From the NCBI GenBank assembly GCA_022641735.1, contig JALCDQ010000002.1, forward strand, positions 186,001-250,000: a stretch of 64,000 nucleotides of DNA, written 5' to 3'. Made by a program: the position numbers and the translations under genes. Positions 8,704-16,850 of the stretch are shown here, piece after piece. The notes below the pieces were generated by a model. It was not told where the DNA came from. It saw only the letters and a list, made by a program, of their open reading frames with translations, and ran no database searches. Within the stretch, counting starts at the first letter, position 1; every line of letters starts with the position of its first letter. The stretch comes from Prevotella sp. (GTDB taxonomy: Bacteria > Bacteroidota > Bacteroidia > Bacteroidales > Bacteroidaceae).

Positions 8704-11187
8704 CTATTTTTTCGAGATGACTTTGATGCGTGCAAACTTCAAAAGAAGGGTCTTTTGGTCAGTATTTCGGAATTCAATGGTGGCACGCTCGTTCTCTCCT
8801 ACACCCTCCACCTTAATGACTGTGCCGATACCGAAACGCTGATGCTCCACCACATCACCTTCCGCTATCGTGTGTTGCTCCGTTGCAGAAGTACCCTCTT
8901 GCATTTTCCTGCCTCCATTTGTGACTGCATCCTTTACCCTTTTGAGGTTTCCTCCGCTCGCTGCAAGTTGTCGTTTGAAGGACTCAGAAAATGGGTCCAC
9001 TGCCTGTTCAGCCTTATGTGGCGATGTGATTTTCGGTTTTGCATCTGCCATAAACTGGCCCGCAACGGGACGGGAATTCTGCCATCTGCTGCTTTTCTGT
9101 GGATATTCAGAGCCCCAAGGATGAGAACCAGTATAAGGTTTATCAATTTCGTAATCGTCTTCCCATGGACGTTTCTGCCACCGATTTTGTCTTTCCTCAC
9201 CCGAAACATCCTCGTTTTCCACCTTCATATATTTCGGATCAATGTCCTGAAGGAAACGACTAGGAGTGCCAAACTCCACATGCCCATAACGAAAACGATT
9301 TTTTGCGCAAGTCAGGATGCAATGATGCTCGGCGCGCGTAATGGCCACATAGAGCAACCGACGCTCTTCTTCCAACTCCCGAGGAGAATTTGCAGACATG
9401 GGACTAGGGAAAATATTCTCCTCCATTCCTACGATAAAGACGGTACTGAACTCAAGACCTTTAGCAGCATGAATGGTCATCAGCACCACTTTGCTCGTCT
9501 CGTCATCCTCGCTATCAAGGTCGGTCAACAGCGAAACTTCCTGCAAATAGTCGTGCAGATATATCTCGTTGCCTCGGTCCTCTTCCTTCCTACTCTCCAC
9601 AAAGTCGTTCATTCCACTCAATAACTCCTCTAAGTTCTGTTGTCGCGACAAGCCTTCGGGGTCTTTGTTGGAATAAAGGTCAACGCTGATACCGCTCTCC
9701 TTGATGATTTTCTGCCCTAACTGATAGGCATCCATATCAGCGGATGGTTCGATAAATGTTGAGATTAGGTTTCTGAAAGCAGTCAATTTATCCAATGCGC
9801 CTTTGTTTACAGACAACTGATAATGGGCAGGATTGCTGATAACTTCCCAAAAACTCACTCCATATTGCTGTGCGCAAGCACTGATTTTCTTCACTGTAGT
9901 ATCACCGATTCCTCGTGTCGGATAATTGATAATACGCTTGATAGCCTCCTCGTCATCAGGGTTTGTGACGATGCGGAAATAAGCAATGATGTCCTTGATT
10001 TCCTTGCGTTGATAGAAACTCAAGCCTCCGTATATCCGATAAGGTATGCTCTGCTTGCGCATTTCTTCCTCGAAAGAACGGCTTTGGGCATTCGTACGAT
10101 AGAGAACAGCAAAATCATTATACTCGCAATGGTCCTCACGCTTGATGCGTTTGATGTCCTTACACACGACTGCAGCCTCTTCCCTATCACTGTAAACGGG
10201 CTTCAAGAGGAGTTTCTCACCCTCCTCGTTCTTGCTGAAAACATCCTTATCAATCTGGCGAACATTATGTTTCATCAGACTATTTGCTGCCTGCACGATG
10301 CGTTGGGTTGAACGATAGTTCTGCTCGAGCTTGAAGAGTTTCGACTCCTCATAGATTTTCTGGAAGTCAAGAATATTGTCGATGTTGGCACCCCGAAAGC
10401 CATAGATGCTCTGATAATCATCTCCTACCACACAAACGTGCCTGTGTTCCTTGGTAAGTTGCAAGACTATCTGTTGCTGAGTGGAGTTTGTATCCTGATA
10501 CTCATCCACCAAAACATACCGAAACTTTTGTGCATACTTCTGTAGAATATCTGGATGGTCACGGAAAAGGCTGAATGTCAGCGTCAATAAATCATCAAAA
10601 TCCATCGCGTTGGCCTGTTGTAAACGCTGCTGATAAGTTACATATATCTCAGAAATCGACGGCATTTTTGCCTGTCGGTCACGTTCTATTAAAGCCCCAT
10701 CATTGGCATATTGAGCAGCAAAAATCAGATGATTTTTTGCCATCGAAATGCAATTATGGACCGTTGCGGGCTTGTATATCTTGTCGTCCAACTGCTTTTC
10801 CTTGATGATTGTTTTAATCAATGAACGGGAATCGGCTTCATCATAAATGGTAAAATTCGGCTTGTAGCCTATCTGCTCAGCCTCAATTCGCAGGATTCTG
10901 GCAAAGATGGAATGGAAAGTACCCATATAGAGATAACGGGAAAGGTCGCTCCCAACGAGTTTGCCAATCCTCAATTTCATCTCTTCAGCTGCCTTATTGG
11001 TAAACGTAAGGGCCAGTATCTCCCAAGGTTTCATGCCACTTTCCAACAGATAAGCTATCTTGTAAGTGAGCACACGGGTCTTGCCTGACCCTGCACCTGC
11101 AATCACAAGTTCAGGACCCTCACAATATTCCACCGCCTCACGCTGGCTTTCATTCAACTGACTGAGTATATTTTCCTTAGATTCCAT
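8704..11187 (-). CDS. pcrA: UvrD/PcrA-type superfamily 1A DNA helicase
   Basis: 827 residues with SF1A motifs in order: Q motif/Walker A (LNESQREAVEY, then AGAGSGKTRVLTYK, residues ~12-45), DEYQDTN (~230), GDDYQSIYGFRGA (~262), QNYRSTQRI, the VVLMTIHAAKGLEF motif and the RRLLYVAITRAEHH motif. These 3'-5' helicases act in nucleotide-excision and mismatch repair and in clearing RecA filaments or stalled polymerases. The C-terminal end (GDVVEHQRFGIGTVIKVEG) is the Tudor-like fold that binds RNA polymerase in PcrA. The stop-to-start junction with mtgA upstream is immediate (mtgA ends at 11188), so both are co-transcribed. PcrA versus UvrD naming is a matter of convention. Confidence 0.93.
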   Translation of the reverse strand: MESKENILSQLNESQREAVEYCEGPELVIAGAGSGKTRVLTYKIAYLLESGMKPWEILALTFTNKAAEEMKLRIGKLVGSDLSRYLYMGTFHSIFARILRIEAEQIGYKPNFTIYDEADSRSLIKTIIKEKQLDDKIYKPATVHNCISMAKNHLIFAAQYANDGALIERDRQAKMPSISEIYVTYQQRLQQANAMDFDDLLTLTFSLFRDHPDILQKYAQKFRYVLVDEYQDTNSTQQQIVLQLTKEHRHVCVVGDDYQSIYGFRGANIDNILDFQKIYEESKLFKLEQNYRSTQRIVQAANSLMKHNVRQIDKDVFSKNEEGEKLLLKPVYSDREEAAVVCKDIKRIKREDHCEYNDFAVLYRTNAQSRSFEEEMRKQSIPYRIYGGLSFYQRKEIKDIIAYFRIVTNPDDEEAIKRIINYPTRGIGDTTVKKISACAQQYGVSFWEVISNPAHYQLSVNKGALDKLTAFRNLISTFIEPSADMDAYQLGQKIIKESGISVDLYSNKDPEGLSRQQNLEELLSGMNDFVESRKEEDRGNEIYLHDYLQEVSLLTDLDSEDDETSKVVLMTIHAAKGLEFSTVFIVGMEENIFPSPMSANSPRELEEERRLLYVAITRAEHHCILTCAKNRFRYGHVEFGTPSRFLQDIDPKYMKVENEDVSGEERQNRWQKRPWEDDYEIDKPYTGSHPWGSEYPQKSSRWQNSRPVAGQFMADAKPKITSPHKAEQAVDPFSESFKRQLAASGGNLKRVKDAVTNGGRKMQEGTSATEQHTIAEGDVVEHQRFGIGTVIKVEGVGENERATIEFRNTDQKTLLLKFARIKVISKK

Positions 11188-11916
11188 TTATTTTTTCTTA
11201 GAATAGATGCCACCTGAAGCCGTATTTGGATTATAGTCCCTTCCCTCTTGAGGAAAGGCAGGAATGAACTTCATTTCGTGTTCTATGCGACGTTGGCGCT
11301 GCCGCATATAGGCACTTGGATATTTGGAGCTGAACTTACGGGGATTAGGAAGCGTGGCGGCAATCAGCGCACAATCAGCACGCGACAACTCTGAGGCTGT
11401 CTTCCCGAAATTATATTCCGCACAGGCATCCGCTCCATAGATGCAATCCCCCATCTCTATGGAGTTCAAATAGACCTCCATGATGCGTTGTTTGCTCCAC
11501 AAAAGTTCTATCAAAGCCGTGAAATAGACCTCAAAACCTTTGCGTGACCAGCTCCTGCCAGGCCATAAAAAGACATTCTTAGCCGTTTGTTGGGAGATGG
11601 TACTTGCTCCACGTTTCTTGCCATTCTTGTTATTGATATTATGAACGGCAGCTTTTTCTATGGCATTATAATCAAATCCATGATGCTTGAGAAATCTCTG
11701 GTCCTCGCTGGCCATGACTGCCACAGGCATGTGAGGTGATATTTTATCTAAGGAAACCCAATGATGATGCATCGTAAAACTTGTATTCTGAAAACAACGG
11801 ATGACCATCAAAGGCGTGACGTAAACTGGTATAAAACGATAAGCTACCACCGTCAAGATGGTAGAAGCGAAAAAGATGGCTAACGCCCAACGAATAATCT
11901 TATAGACCTTTTTCAT
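11188..11916 (-). CDS. mtgA: Monofunctional peptidoglycan glycosyltransferase (GT51)
   Basis: Polymerises lipid II into glycan strands at the inner membrane. 242 residues: a single N-terminal membrane helix (~10-30), then a GT51 domain with the catalytic-glutamate motif [17 protein letters not shown] (E near 70), [39 protein letters not shown] (broken here only by the length rule: RKGFEVY, then [10 protein letters not shown]) and [13 protein letters not shown]. There is no transpeptidase domain, so it is the monofunctional type. It lies directly upstream of pcrA with no gap, an operon arrangement without an obvious functional link. Confidence 0.94.
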   Translation of the reverse strand: MKKVYKIIRWALAIFFASTILTVVAYRFIPVYVTPLMVIRCFQNTSFTMHHHWVSLDKISPHMPVAVMASEDQRFLKHHGFDYNAIEKAAVHNINNKNGKKRGASTISQQTAKNVFLWPGRSWSRKGFEVYFTALIELLWSKQRIMEVYLNSIEMGDCIYGADACAEYNFGKTASELSRADCALIAATLPNPRKFSSKYPSAYMRQRQRRIEHEMKFIPAFPQEGRDYNPNTASGGIYSKKK

Positions 11917-11999
11917 TATTCATGTAAAGGGGGACGCACACTCATCACGCATGCATCCCCAATATACCTTATTAATAATAGTGCACTAGGTGCAAATAT

Positions 12000-12701
12000 T
12001 TACTTCAAAGTACCAGCATTTGCTGCATCCACCATGGACTGAGAAGCATAGAGATAAACCTCCACACGACGGTTCTGCTGGCGACCTTCTTTTGTAGTGT
12101 TGTCTGCTACAGGCTCTGCACTGCCCTTTCCGGTAACATTCTTGAACTGAGAAGCCGGAACTCCACACTGCTGAAGATAGCTCTGAACGCTTTGAGCACG
12201 GTTGTTAGACAGAGGAATATTGATTCCGTCATTACCTGTAGAGTCTGTATGTCCATAGATGTCAACATAGCAGTCTTGATTGTTCTTTAATACTGTAGAG
12301 AACTTTGCAAGCTCATCTTTAGATGTTTGATTGAGCACTGCCTTGTTAGTAGCAAAAAGAATGCCACTATCAAATGTCACTTTGACAGCCTTCAGACCAT
12401 TGGCATCGGTAACTTCCTCAACCTTTGCGTTCTGAACTTGTGCTGCTGCCTCTTGTGCAACCTTATCCATGTGACGGCCAATCAACGTACCTGCGCCACC
12501 TCCAATAGCTGCTCCAATAGCTGCACCAATAGCTGTACCTTTCGTGTTTTTACCGATAATATTACCGATAATACCGCCAAGTACAGCACCACCACCAGCA
12601 CCAGCCAAGGTACCAGTACCCTGCTTTGTTGCGCAACTTGTCATACCACTGGTCAATGTCAAAAAACAAAGACCTAATGTCATTAACTTAATCTTTTTCA
12701 T
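12000..12701 (-). CDS. OmpA-family outer-membrane lipoprotein with glycine zipper
   Basis: 233 residues. The lipobox SGMTSC places the lipidated cysteine at residue 23. Residues ~28-75 are a glycine-zipper segment (GAGGGAVLGGIIGNIIG and AIGAAIGAAIGGGAGTLIG), which tends to insert or oligomerise in membranes. Residues ~105-225 form an OmpA peptidoglycan-binding domain with DIYGHTDSTGND and NRRVEVYLYAS. The family anchors the outer membrane to the murein; YiaD/Pal-like proteins are the nearest familiar comparison. A TATCTTTG box lies 46-53 bp upstream on the minus strand. It is probably monocistronic. Confidence 0.92.
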   Translation of the reverse strand: MKKIKLMTLGLCFLTLTSGMTSCATKQGTGTLAGAGGGAVLGGIIGNIIGKNTKGTAIGAAIGAAIGGGAGTLIGRHMDKVAQEAAAQVQNAKVEEVTDANGLKAVKVTFDSGILFATNKAVLNQTSKDELAKFSTVLKNNQDCYVDIYGHTDSTGNDGINIPLSNNRAQSVQSYLQQCGVPASQFKNVTGKGSAEPVADNTTKEGRQQNRRVEVYLYASQSMVDAANAGTLK

Positions 12702-12746
12702 AATCTCACTATATTTAAAATATCGTTATTTCAATTAATCCTAGTG

Positions 12747-12754
12747 CAAAGATA
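12747..12754 (-). promoter_or_regulatory. -7 box for the OmpA-type lipoprotein
   Basis: CAAAGATA on the plus strand is TATCTTTG on the minus strand, matching TAnnTTTG. It sits about 46 bp upstream of the ATG at 12701, a plausible leader length. Confidence 0.6.
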
Positions 12755-12797
12755 ATTCTTTTTTCTGCATATTGGACTATTTCCCAACTTTTTTTAG

Positions 12798-12805
12798 TAA
12801 TTTTG
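12798..12805 (+). promoter_or_regulatory. -7 box for proS
   Basis: TAATTTTG matches TAnnTTTG. It lies inside the upstream extension of the proS frame (open from 12772), which argues that translation starts at 12904 and not at the first in-frame ATG. Confidence 0.55.
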
Positions 12806-12903
12806 CCACAAAAGTAGAAAACAATATAAAAATGGCAATGGGAAAAAGCCTAAAAGTTAATAGGTGTTTCCCTAAAAAGACAAAAATAAAAAGTAAATAT
12901 ATT

Positions 12904-14385
12904 ATGGCAAAAGAATTGAAAGAACTTACCAAACGCGCTGATAATTACAGCCAATGGTACAACGATTTGGTCGTAAAGGCAGACCTTGCTGAACAGTCTG
13001 CCGTTAGGGGATGTATGGTTATCAAGCCTTATGGCTATGCCATCTGGGAAAAGATGCAGGCACAGCTTGATAAAATGTTTAAAGAAACAGGTGCGCAAAA
13101 CGCCTATTTCCCGCTTCTCATTCCTAAATCATTCCTCTCAAGAGAAGCTGAACATGTGAAAGGATTTGCCAAAGAGTGCGCTGTCGTTACTCATTATCGC
13201 TTGAAAACAAGTGAGGATGGCAAAAATGTGGTTGTAGACCCGGAAGCAAAGCTTGATGAGGAGCTTATTATAAGACCAACTTCTGAGACCATCATTTGGA
13301 ACACTTACAAGAATTGGATTCATTCTTATCGTGACCTTCCACTGATGTGCAACCAGTGGTGCAACGTGATGCGCTGGGAAATGCGTACTCGTCCGTTCCT
13401 CCGCACATCAGAGTTTCTGTGGCAGGAAGGCCATACAGCACATGCTACCCATGCTGAAGCTGAAGCTGAAGCTCAGAAAATGCTGCACGTCTATGCGCAA
13501 TTTGCTGAGGAATGGGCTGCCATTCCAGTCATTCAAGGCGTGAAGAGTGAGACTGAAAGATTTGCCGGAGCTCTCGATACTTATACCATTGAGGCTATGA
13601 TGCAAGACGGAAAAGCCCTTCAGAGCGGTACTTCCCACTTCCTTGGACAGAACTTTGCAAAGTCTTTCGACGTGACTTTCCTCAATAAAGAGAATAAACC
13701 TGAATATGTTTGGGCAACCTCTTGGGGTATGTCAACACGTATGATAGGCGGCCTCATCATGACCCATTCTGATGATAACGGTCTTGTTTTGCCTCCTCGT
13801 CTTGCTCCTATTCAGGTGGTTATCATACCTATTTATAAGAATGAAGAGCAGTTGAAAGCAATAACTGACAAATTGTCACCTGTCATCAATCAATTTAAAG
13901 AAATGGGCATCAGTGTCAAATATGACGATGCTGACAATAAACGCCCGGGCTTCAAATTCTCAGATTATGAGTTAAAGGGTGTGCCTGTACGCCTTGTTAT
14001 GGGAGGTCGTGACCTTGAAAACGGCACTATCGAAATCATGCGGCGTGACACTTTGGAGAAAGAATCCGTAAGTTTTGAAGGCATCGTAGAGCGCGTGAAA
14101 GACCTGCTCGACGACATTCAGAAGAATATTTTCGAAAAAGCACGCAAATTCCGCGACGCTCACATCTATGAATGTGACAACTATGACGAATTCAAAGAGC
14201 GTATCAAAGATGGCGGATTCTTCCTTTGTCACTGGGATGGGACTCCTGAAACTGAAGCCAAAATCAAAGAGGAAACACAGGCAACAATCCGTTGCGTCCC
14301 CTTCGCTTTTGAGCAGACACCTGGCGTCGACATGGTGACCGGAAAGCCAAGTAAGGCTCGCGTCATCATCGCCCGTAGCTATTGA
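12904..14385 (+). CDS. proS: Prolyl-tRNA synthetase (archaeal/eukaryotic-type, no editing insert)
   Basis: Charges tRNA-Pro. 493 residues from the ATG at 12904 ([19 protein letters not shown]). The 44 codons upstream in frame overlap the promoter and look unlike the family. Class II motifs are visible: motif 2-type [22 protein letters not shown] and motif 3-type [15 protein letters not shown] (shown in part: [24 protein letters not shown]). The C-terminal anticodon-binding domain contains [17 protein letters not shown] (PIQVVIIPI) and ends RVIIARSY, as in the ProS type 3 group. The cis-editing INS domain of the long bacterial type is absent, as is usual in Bacteroidetes. A 22-bp array begins 4 bp after the stop. 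Confidence 0.95.
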   Translation: MAKELKELTKRADNYSQWYNDLVVKADLAEQSAVRGCMVIKPYGYAIWEKMQAQLDKMFKETGAQNAYFPLLIPKSFLSREAEHVKGFAKECAVVTHYRLKTSEDGKNVVVDPEAKLDEELIIRPTSETIIWNTYKNWIHSYRDLPLMCNQWCNVMRWEMRTRPFLRTSEFLWQEGHTAHATHAEAEAEAQKMLHVYAQFAEEWAAIPVIQGVKSETERFAGALDTYTIEAMMQDGKALQSGTSHFLGQNFAKSFDVTFLNKENKPEYVWATSWGMSTRMIGGLIMTHSDDNGLVLPPRLAPIQVVIIPIYKNEEQLKAITDKLSPVINQFKEMGISVKYDDADNKRPGFKFSDYELKGVPVRLVMGGRDLENGTIEIMRRDTLEKESVSFEGIVERVKDLLDDIQKNIFEKARKFRDAHIYECDNYDEFKERIKDGGFFLCHWDGTPETEAKIKEETQATIRCVPFAFEQTPGVDMVTGKPSKARVIIARSY

Positions 14386-14388
14386 TGT

Positions 14389-14476
14389 TGTAAAAGGCTA
14401 TTAATAACCAGGTAAAAGGTTATTAAAAGGCACGTAAAAGACCATTGTTTACCCTGTAAAAGATGGCCTTTTACAA
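14389..14476. repeat. 22-bp-period palindromic array 3 (TGTAAAAG words)
   Basis: TGTAAAAG at 14389, GGTAAAAG at 14411, CGTAAAAG at 14433 and TGTAAAAG at 14455 are spaced exactly 22 bp. The last unit has TGTAAAAG/CTTTTACA palindromic arms. The third carries an ACCATTGTTTAC core seen also in arrays 4 and 6. It begins 4 bp after the proS stop and ends before a terminator-like hairpin. Confidence 0.88.
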
Positions 14477-14500
14477 AATATAAAAATACGAAGATAAAAC

Positions 14501-14537
14501 AAATGCCTTGCTTTTTTTTCAGAAGTAAGGCATTTTT
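14501..14537 (+). terminator. Terminator-like hairpin after proS
   Basis: AATGCCTTGC and GTAAGGCATT arms flank a T-rich loop and are followed by TTT. The tail runs straight into the sigma-54-like promoter element of the first sigma-factor gene. Confidence 0.5.
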
Positions 14538-14552
14538 GGCACAGTTTTTGCT
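14536..14552 (+). promoter_or_regulatory. Sigma-54-type -24/-12 promoter motif, sigma gene copy 1
   Basis: TTGGCACAGTTTTTGCT fits the RpoN consensus TGGCAC-N5-TTGCW, with GG-N10-GC spacing intact. It ends 165 bp upstream of the ATG at 14718. The same motif occurs at the homologous place before copy 2 (15721-15737). The match is by eye; RpoN dependence is inference. Confidence 0.55.
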
Positions 14553-14615
14553 CACATATAGAAAGGTTAACACTAAGTTTTTGACGCCTATACAATTAAA
14601 AAATTACGTTTAAAT

Positions 14616-14658
14616 GAACAACGTGTCTATATTTCTTGTAATCTAGCGGCGTTTTAGG
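14616..14658 (+). promoter_or_regulatory. Degenerate extended promoter, sigma gene copy 1
   Basis: GAACAACGTGTC, an 11-bp gap and TAATCTAG, followed by CGGCGTTTTA. It aligns base for base with the copy 2 promoter (15805-15847), but the -7 box has become TAATCTAG where copy 2 has TAATTTTG. Housekeeping expression from here may be weakened. Confidence 0.5.
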
Positions 14659-14717
14659 AGAATAAAAATAATAGATGACTTAATAACTATACGATTAGAA
14701 AAATTAAAATATTCATT

Positions 14718-15590
14718 ATGAGACAACTAAAAATTCAGAAAAGTATTACTAATCGTTCAAGCGAAGCACTGGATAAATATCTGGTGGAGATTGGACGTTT
14801 ACCCATGATTTCAATTGATGAGGAGACCCAACTGGCTCAACAGATAAGGAAAGGAGGACCGGAAGGAGAAAAAGCAAAAAACAAACTCATTACCGCCAAT
14901 CTACGTTTCGTAGTATCAGTTGCCAAACAATATCAACATCAAGAAATCAGTTTGACAGACCTAATAGATGAAGGAAACATCGGTTTAATCAAAGCTGCAC
15001 AGAAGTTTGATGAGACCCGCGGCTTCAAATTCATCTCTTATGCCGTATGGTGGATTCGTCAGAGCATTATGCAATCTATCACTGACCAAGGCAGAATCGT
15101 GCGTTTGCCGCTCAATCTGGTAGGGGCTGAAAATAAGATTAAACACATAATCGATAAATTCGAACAAGAAAACCAGCGCCATCCTTCGATATCAGAATTG
15201 GCAGACGCGACCAACATTGACGAGGATAAAATTCAACAAATCCTTAAGGCTGATAGCCACCACGTTAGTATTGACGCCCCTTTCCAAGATGGAGAAAGCA
15301 ACAGCATGCTCGACGTGATGCCTTCAGGCGATGACAGCTGGGCTGACAAAAAGATAGACTATGACAGTATGTCACAAGAACTTACGCATGTGCTTAAAAA
15401 AGAATTGACAGATAAAGAAAGAACCATAATCTGTGAATTTTATGGAATAGGATGTGACGAAAAGGACCTTGATGAGATTAGTAATCAGTTAGGACTTACT
15501 CGCGAGCGTGTCCGTCAGATTCGCGAAAAAAGCATTATGAAACTTCGCAAAAATGGGAAAACAAAGATATTGATGAAATATTTAGGGTAA
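14718..15590 (+). CDS. Sigma-70-family primary-type sigma factor, tandem copy 1
   Basis: 290 residues with regions 1.2, 2, 3 and 4 of a primary-type (RpoD/SigA) sigma factor and no region 1.1, as normal in Bacteroidetes. Seen: NLRFVVSVAKQYQHQ and DLIDEGNIGLIKAAQKFD (region 2.1-2.2), FKFISYAVWWIRQSI (2.3-2.4) and a region 4 helix-turn-helix ending LGLTRERVRQIREKS. It is about 82% identical to copy 2 by manual comparison. At positions where copy 2 keeps the conserved AEQSRIVRLPLNQVGSLNKI, this copy reads TDQGRIVRLPLNLVGAENKI, changing residues near the promoter-contacting region 2.4/3.0 boundary. It may thus be a diverged alternative factor rather than the housekeeping one. Start fixed by the conserved MRQLKI. 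Confidence 0.9.
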   Translation: MRQLKIQKSITNRSSEALDKYLVEIGRLPMISIDEETQLAQQIRKGGPEGEKAKNKLITANLRFVVSVAKQYQHQEISLTDLIDEGNIGLIKAAQKFDETRGFKFISYAVWWIRQSIMQSITDQGRIVRLPLNLVGAENKIKHIIDKFEQENQRHPSISELADATNIDEDKIQQILKADSHHVSIDAPFQDGESNSMLDVMPSGDDSWADKKIDYDSMSQELTHVLKKELTDKERTIICEFYGIGCDEKDLDEISNQLGLTRERVRQIREKSIMKLRKNGKTKILMKYLG

Positions 15591-15609
15591 AAAACACCAT
15601 AATAAGGCC

Positions 15610-15640
15610 TTCCCATCAAAAACAAAGATGGGAATTTCCT
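15610..15640 (+). terminator. Terminator after sigma gene copy 1
   Basis: TTCCCATC and GATGGGAA arms (8 bp, perfect) around a 9-nt A-rich loop, followed by a T-rich stretch. It lies 20 bp after the stop, so the two sigma genes are probably separate transcripts. Confidence 0.65.
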
Positions 15641-15720
15641 TTCTTCTAAGCACTTATAGCATATACAATAATTGAAACATGGTACCCGGATAAAACATAT
15701 TTTTCAGGAATAAAGCATTT

Positions 15721-15737
15721 TTGGCATAGTTTTTGCT
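15721..15737 (+). promoter_or_regulatory. Sigma-54-type -24/-12 promoter motif, sigma gene copy 2
   Basis: TTGGCATAGTTTTTGCT keeps GG-N10-GC and TTGC; one base differs from copy 1 (T for C in TGGCAC). It ends 167 bp before the ATG at 15905. Confidence 0.55.
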
Positions 15738-15804
15738 GTAATATTTAGGAAGGATAACGACTTCTCTTTTAACGTTTTTTACGATAAAATAATAAGGTCT
15801 ACGC

Positions 15805-15847
15805 GAACAACGTATCAGTATTTTTTGTAATTTTGCAGCGTTTTAGG
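15805..15847 (+). promoter_or_regulatory. Extended housekeeping-type promoter, sigma gene copy 2
   Basis: GAACAACGTATC at 15805, an 11-bp gap, then TAATTTTG at 15828 (intact TAnnTTTG), followed by CAGCGTTTTA. The same composite (GAACAACGTATC, 11 bp, TACCTTTG, CAACGTTTTA) precedes the small lipoprotein gene at 36844. Confidence 0.6.
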
Positions 15848-15904
15848 AGAATAAAATAATTGACGACTTGATAATCAAACGATTAGAACGAATAAGGCAT
15901 TAAA

Positions 15905-16777
15905 ATGAGACAATTAAAGATTCAGAAAAGTATTACTAATCGTTCAAGCGAAGCACTGGATAAGTATCTGGTGGAGATTGGACGTGCACCACTAATTTCA
16001 ATTGACGAGGAAATCAAACTTGCTCAACAGATAAGAAAAGGAGGACCGGAAGGAGAAAGAGCAAAAGACAAACTAGTTACCGCTAATCTACGTTTCGTAG
16101 TGTCGGTTGCTAAACAATATCAACATCAAGGCTTGACCTTGACAGACCTTATAGATGAAGGAAACATCGGTTTAATCAAAGCTGCACAGAAGTTTGATGA
16201 GACCCGTGGTTTCAAATTCATCTCTTATGCCGTATGGTGGATTCGTCAGAGTATTCTGCAATCTATCGCTGAGCAAAGCCGGATTGTGCGTTTGCCGCTC
16301 AATCAGGTAGGGTCTCTCAATAAGATTAACCACGAAATCAACAAGTTCGAACAGGAAAATCAGCGCCACCCTTCAGTATCAGAATTGTCTGACGCAACTA
16401 AGATTGATGAGGATAAGATTGGCCAAAGCCTTATGGCCGATGGTCATCATGTGAGTATCGATGCCCCTTTCCAAGACGGAGAGGATAACTGTATGCTCGA
16501 TGTGATGCCTTCTGGTGATGACAGCAGGGCTGACAGGAAAGTCGACCATGACAGTATGGCACAAGAACTGAATCAAGTACTTGAAAAAGAACTGAAAGAA
16601 AGAGAGAGAACCATTATCCGCGAATGCTATGGCATTGGATGTCACGAGAAAGGTCTTGAAGAGATTGGGGACCAATTAGGACTTACTCGGGAGCGTGTCC
16701 GTCAGATTCGAGAAAAAAGCATCGCAAAACTTCGCGATAGTGGAAATGCTAAGATATTGATGAAATATTTAGGATAA
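15905..16777 (+). CDS. rpoD: Sigma-70-family primary-type sigma factor, tandem copy 2
   Basis: 290 residues, same domain layout as copy 1, with the canonical SAKQYQHQG-type region 2 and IRQSILQSIAEQSRIVRLPL followed by NQVGSLNKI, as in the Bacteroidetes primary sigma (sigma-ABfr). Region 4 reads LEEIGDQLGLTRERVRQIRE. The gene and about 190 bp upstream are a tandem duplicate of 14510-15590. This copy keeps the conserved residues and the intact TAnnTTTG box, so it is the better candidate for the housekeeping factor, if the genome has no third copy. A strong terminator follows. Confidence 0.88.
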   Translation: MRQLKIQKSITNRSSEALDKYLVEIGRAPLISIDEEIKLAQQIRKGGPEGERAKDKLVTANLRFVVSVAKQYQHQGLTLTDLIDEGNIGLIKAAQKFDETRGFKFISYAVWWIRQSILQSIAEQSRIVRLPLNQVGSLNKINHEINKFEQENQRHPSVSELSDATKIDEDKIGQSLMADGHHVSIDAPFQDGEDNCMLDVMPSGDDSRADRKVDHDSMAQELNQVLEKELKERERTIIRECYGIGCHEKGLEEIGDQLGLTRERVRQIREKSIAKLRDSGNAKILMKYLG

Positions 16778-16795
16778 ATAAGAGATTTCATAAAA

Positions 16796-16832
16796 AAAAT
16801 CCCCATTTCTTACACGGAAATGGGGATTTTTT
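16796..16832 (+). terminator. Strong intrinsic terminator after sigma gene copy 2
   Basis: AAAATCCCCATTTC and GAAATGGGGATTTT form a 14-bp perfect stem around a 7-nt loop, ending in T's. It lies 19 bp after the stop codon. Confidence 0.9.
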
Positions 16833-16835
16833 AGT

Positions 16836-16843
16836 TATCTTTG
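16836..16843 (+). promoter_or_regulatory. -7 box directly after the terminator
   Basis: TATCTTTG, 7 bp before the ATG at 16851. The predicted leader is only a few nucleotides. Confidence 0.55.
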
Positions 16844-16850
16844 TATATAA

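Noticed and set aside
8755..9624. 289-codon frame opposite pcrA
   Set aside because: Antisense to a highly conserved helicase; a shadow of codon usage on the other strand.
12772..12903. Longer N-terminus for proS
   Set aside because: The extension includes a TAATTTTG promoter box and does not resemble the family start.
14718..16777. Assembly artefact giving two sigma genes
   Set aside because: The copies differ at about 50 residues and in promoters, so they are genuinely distinct.
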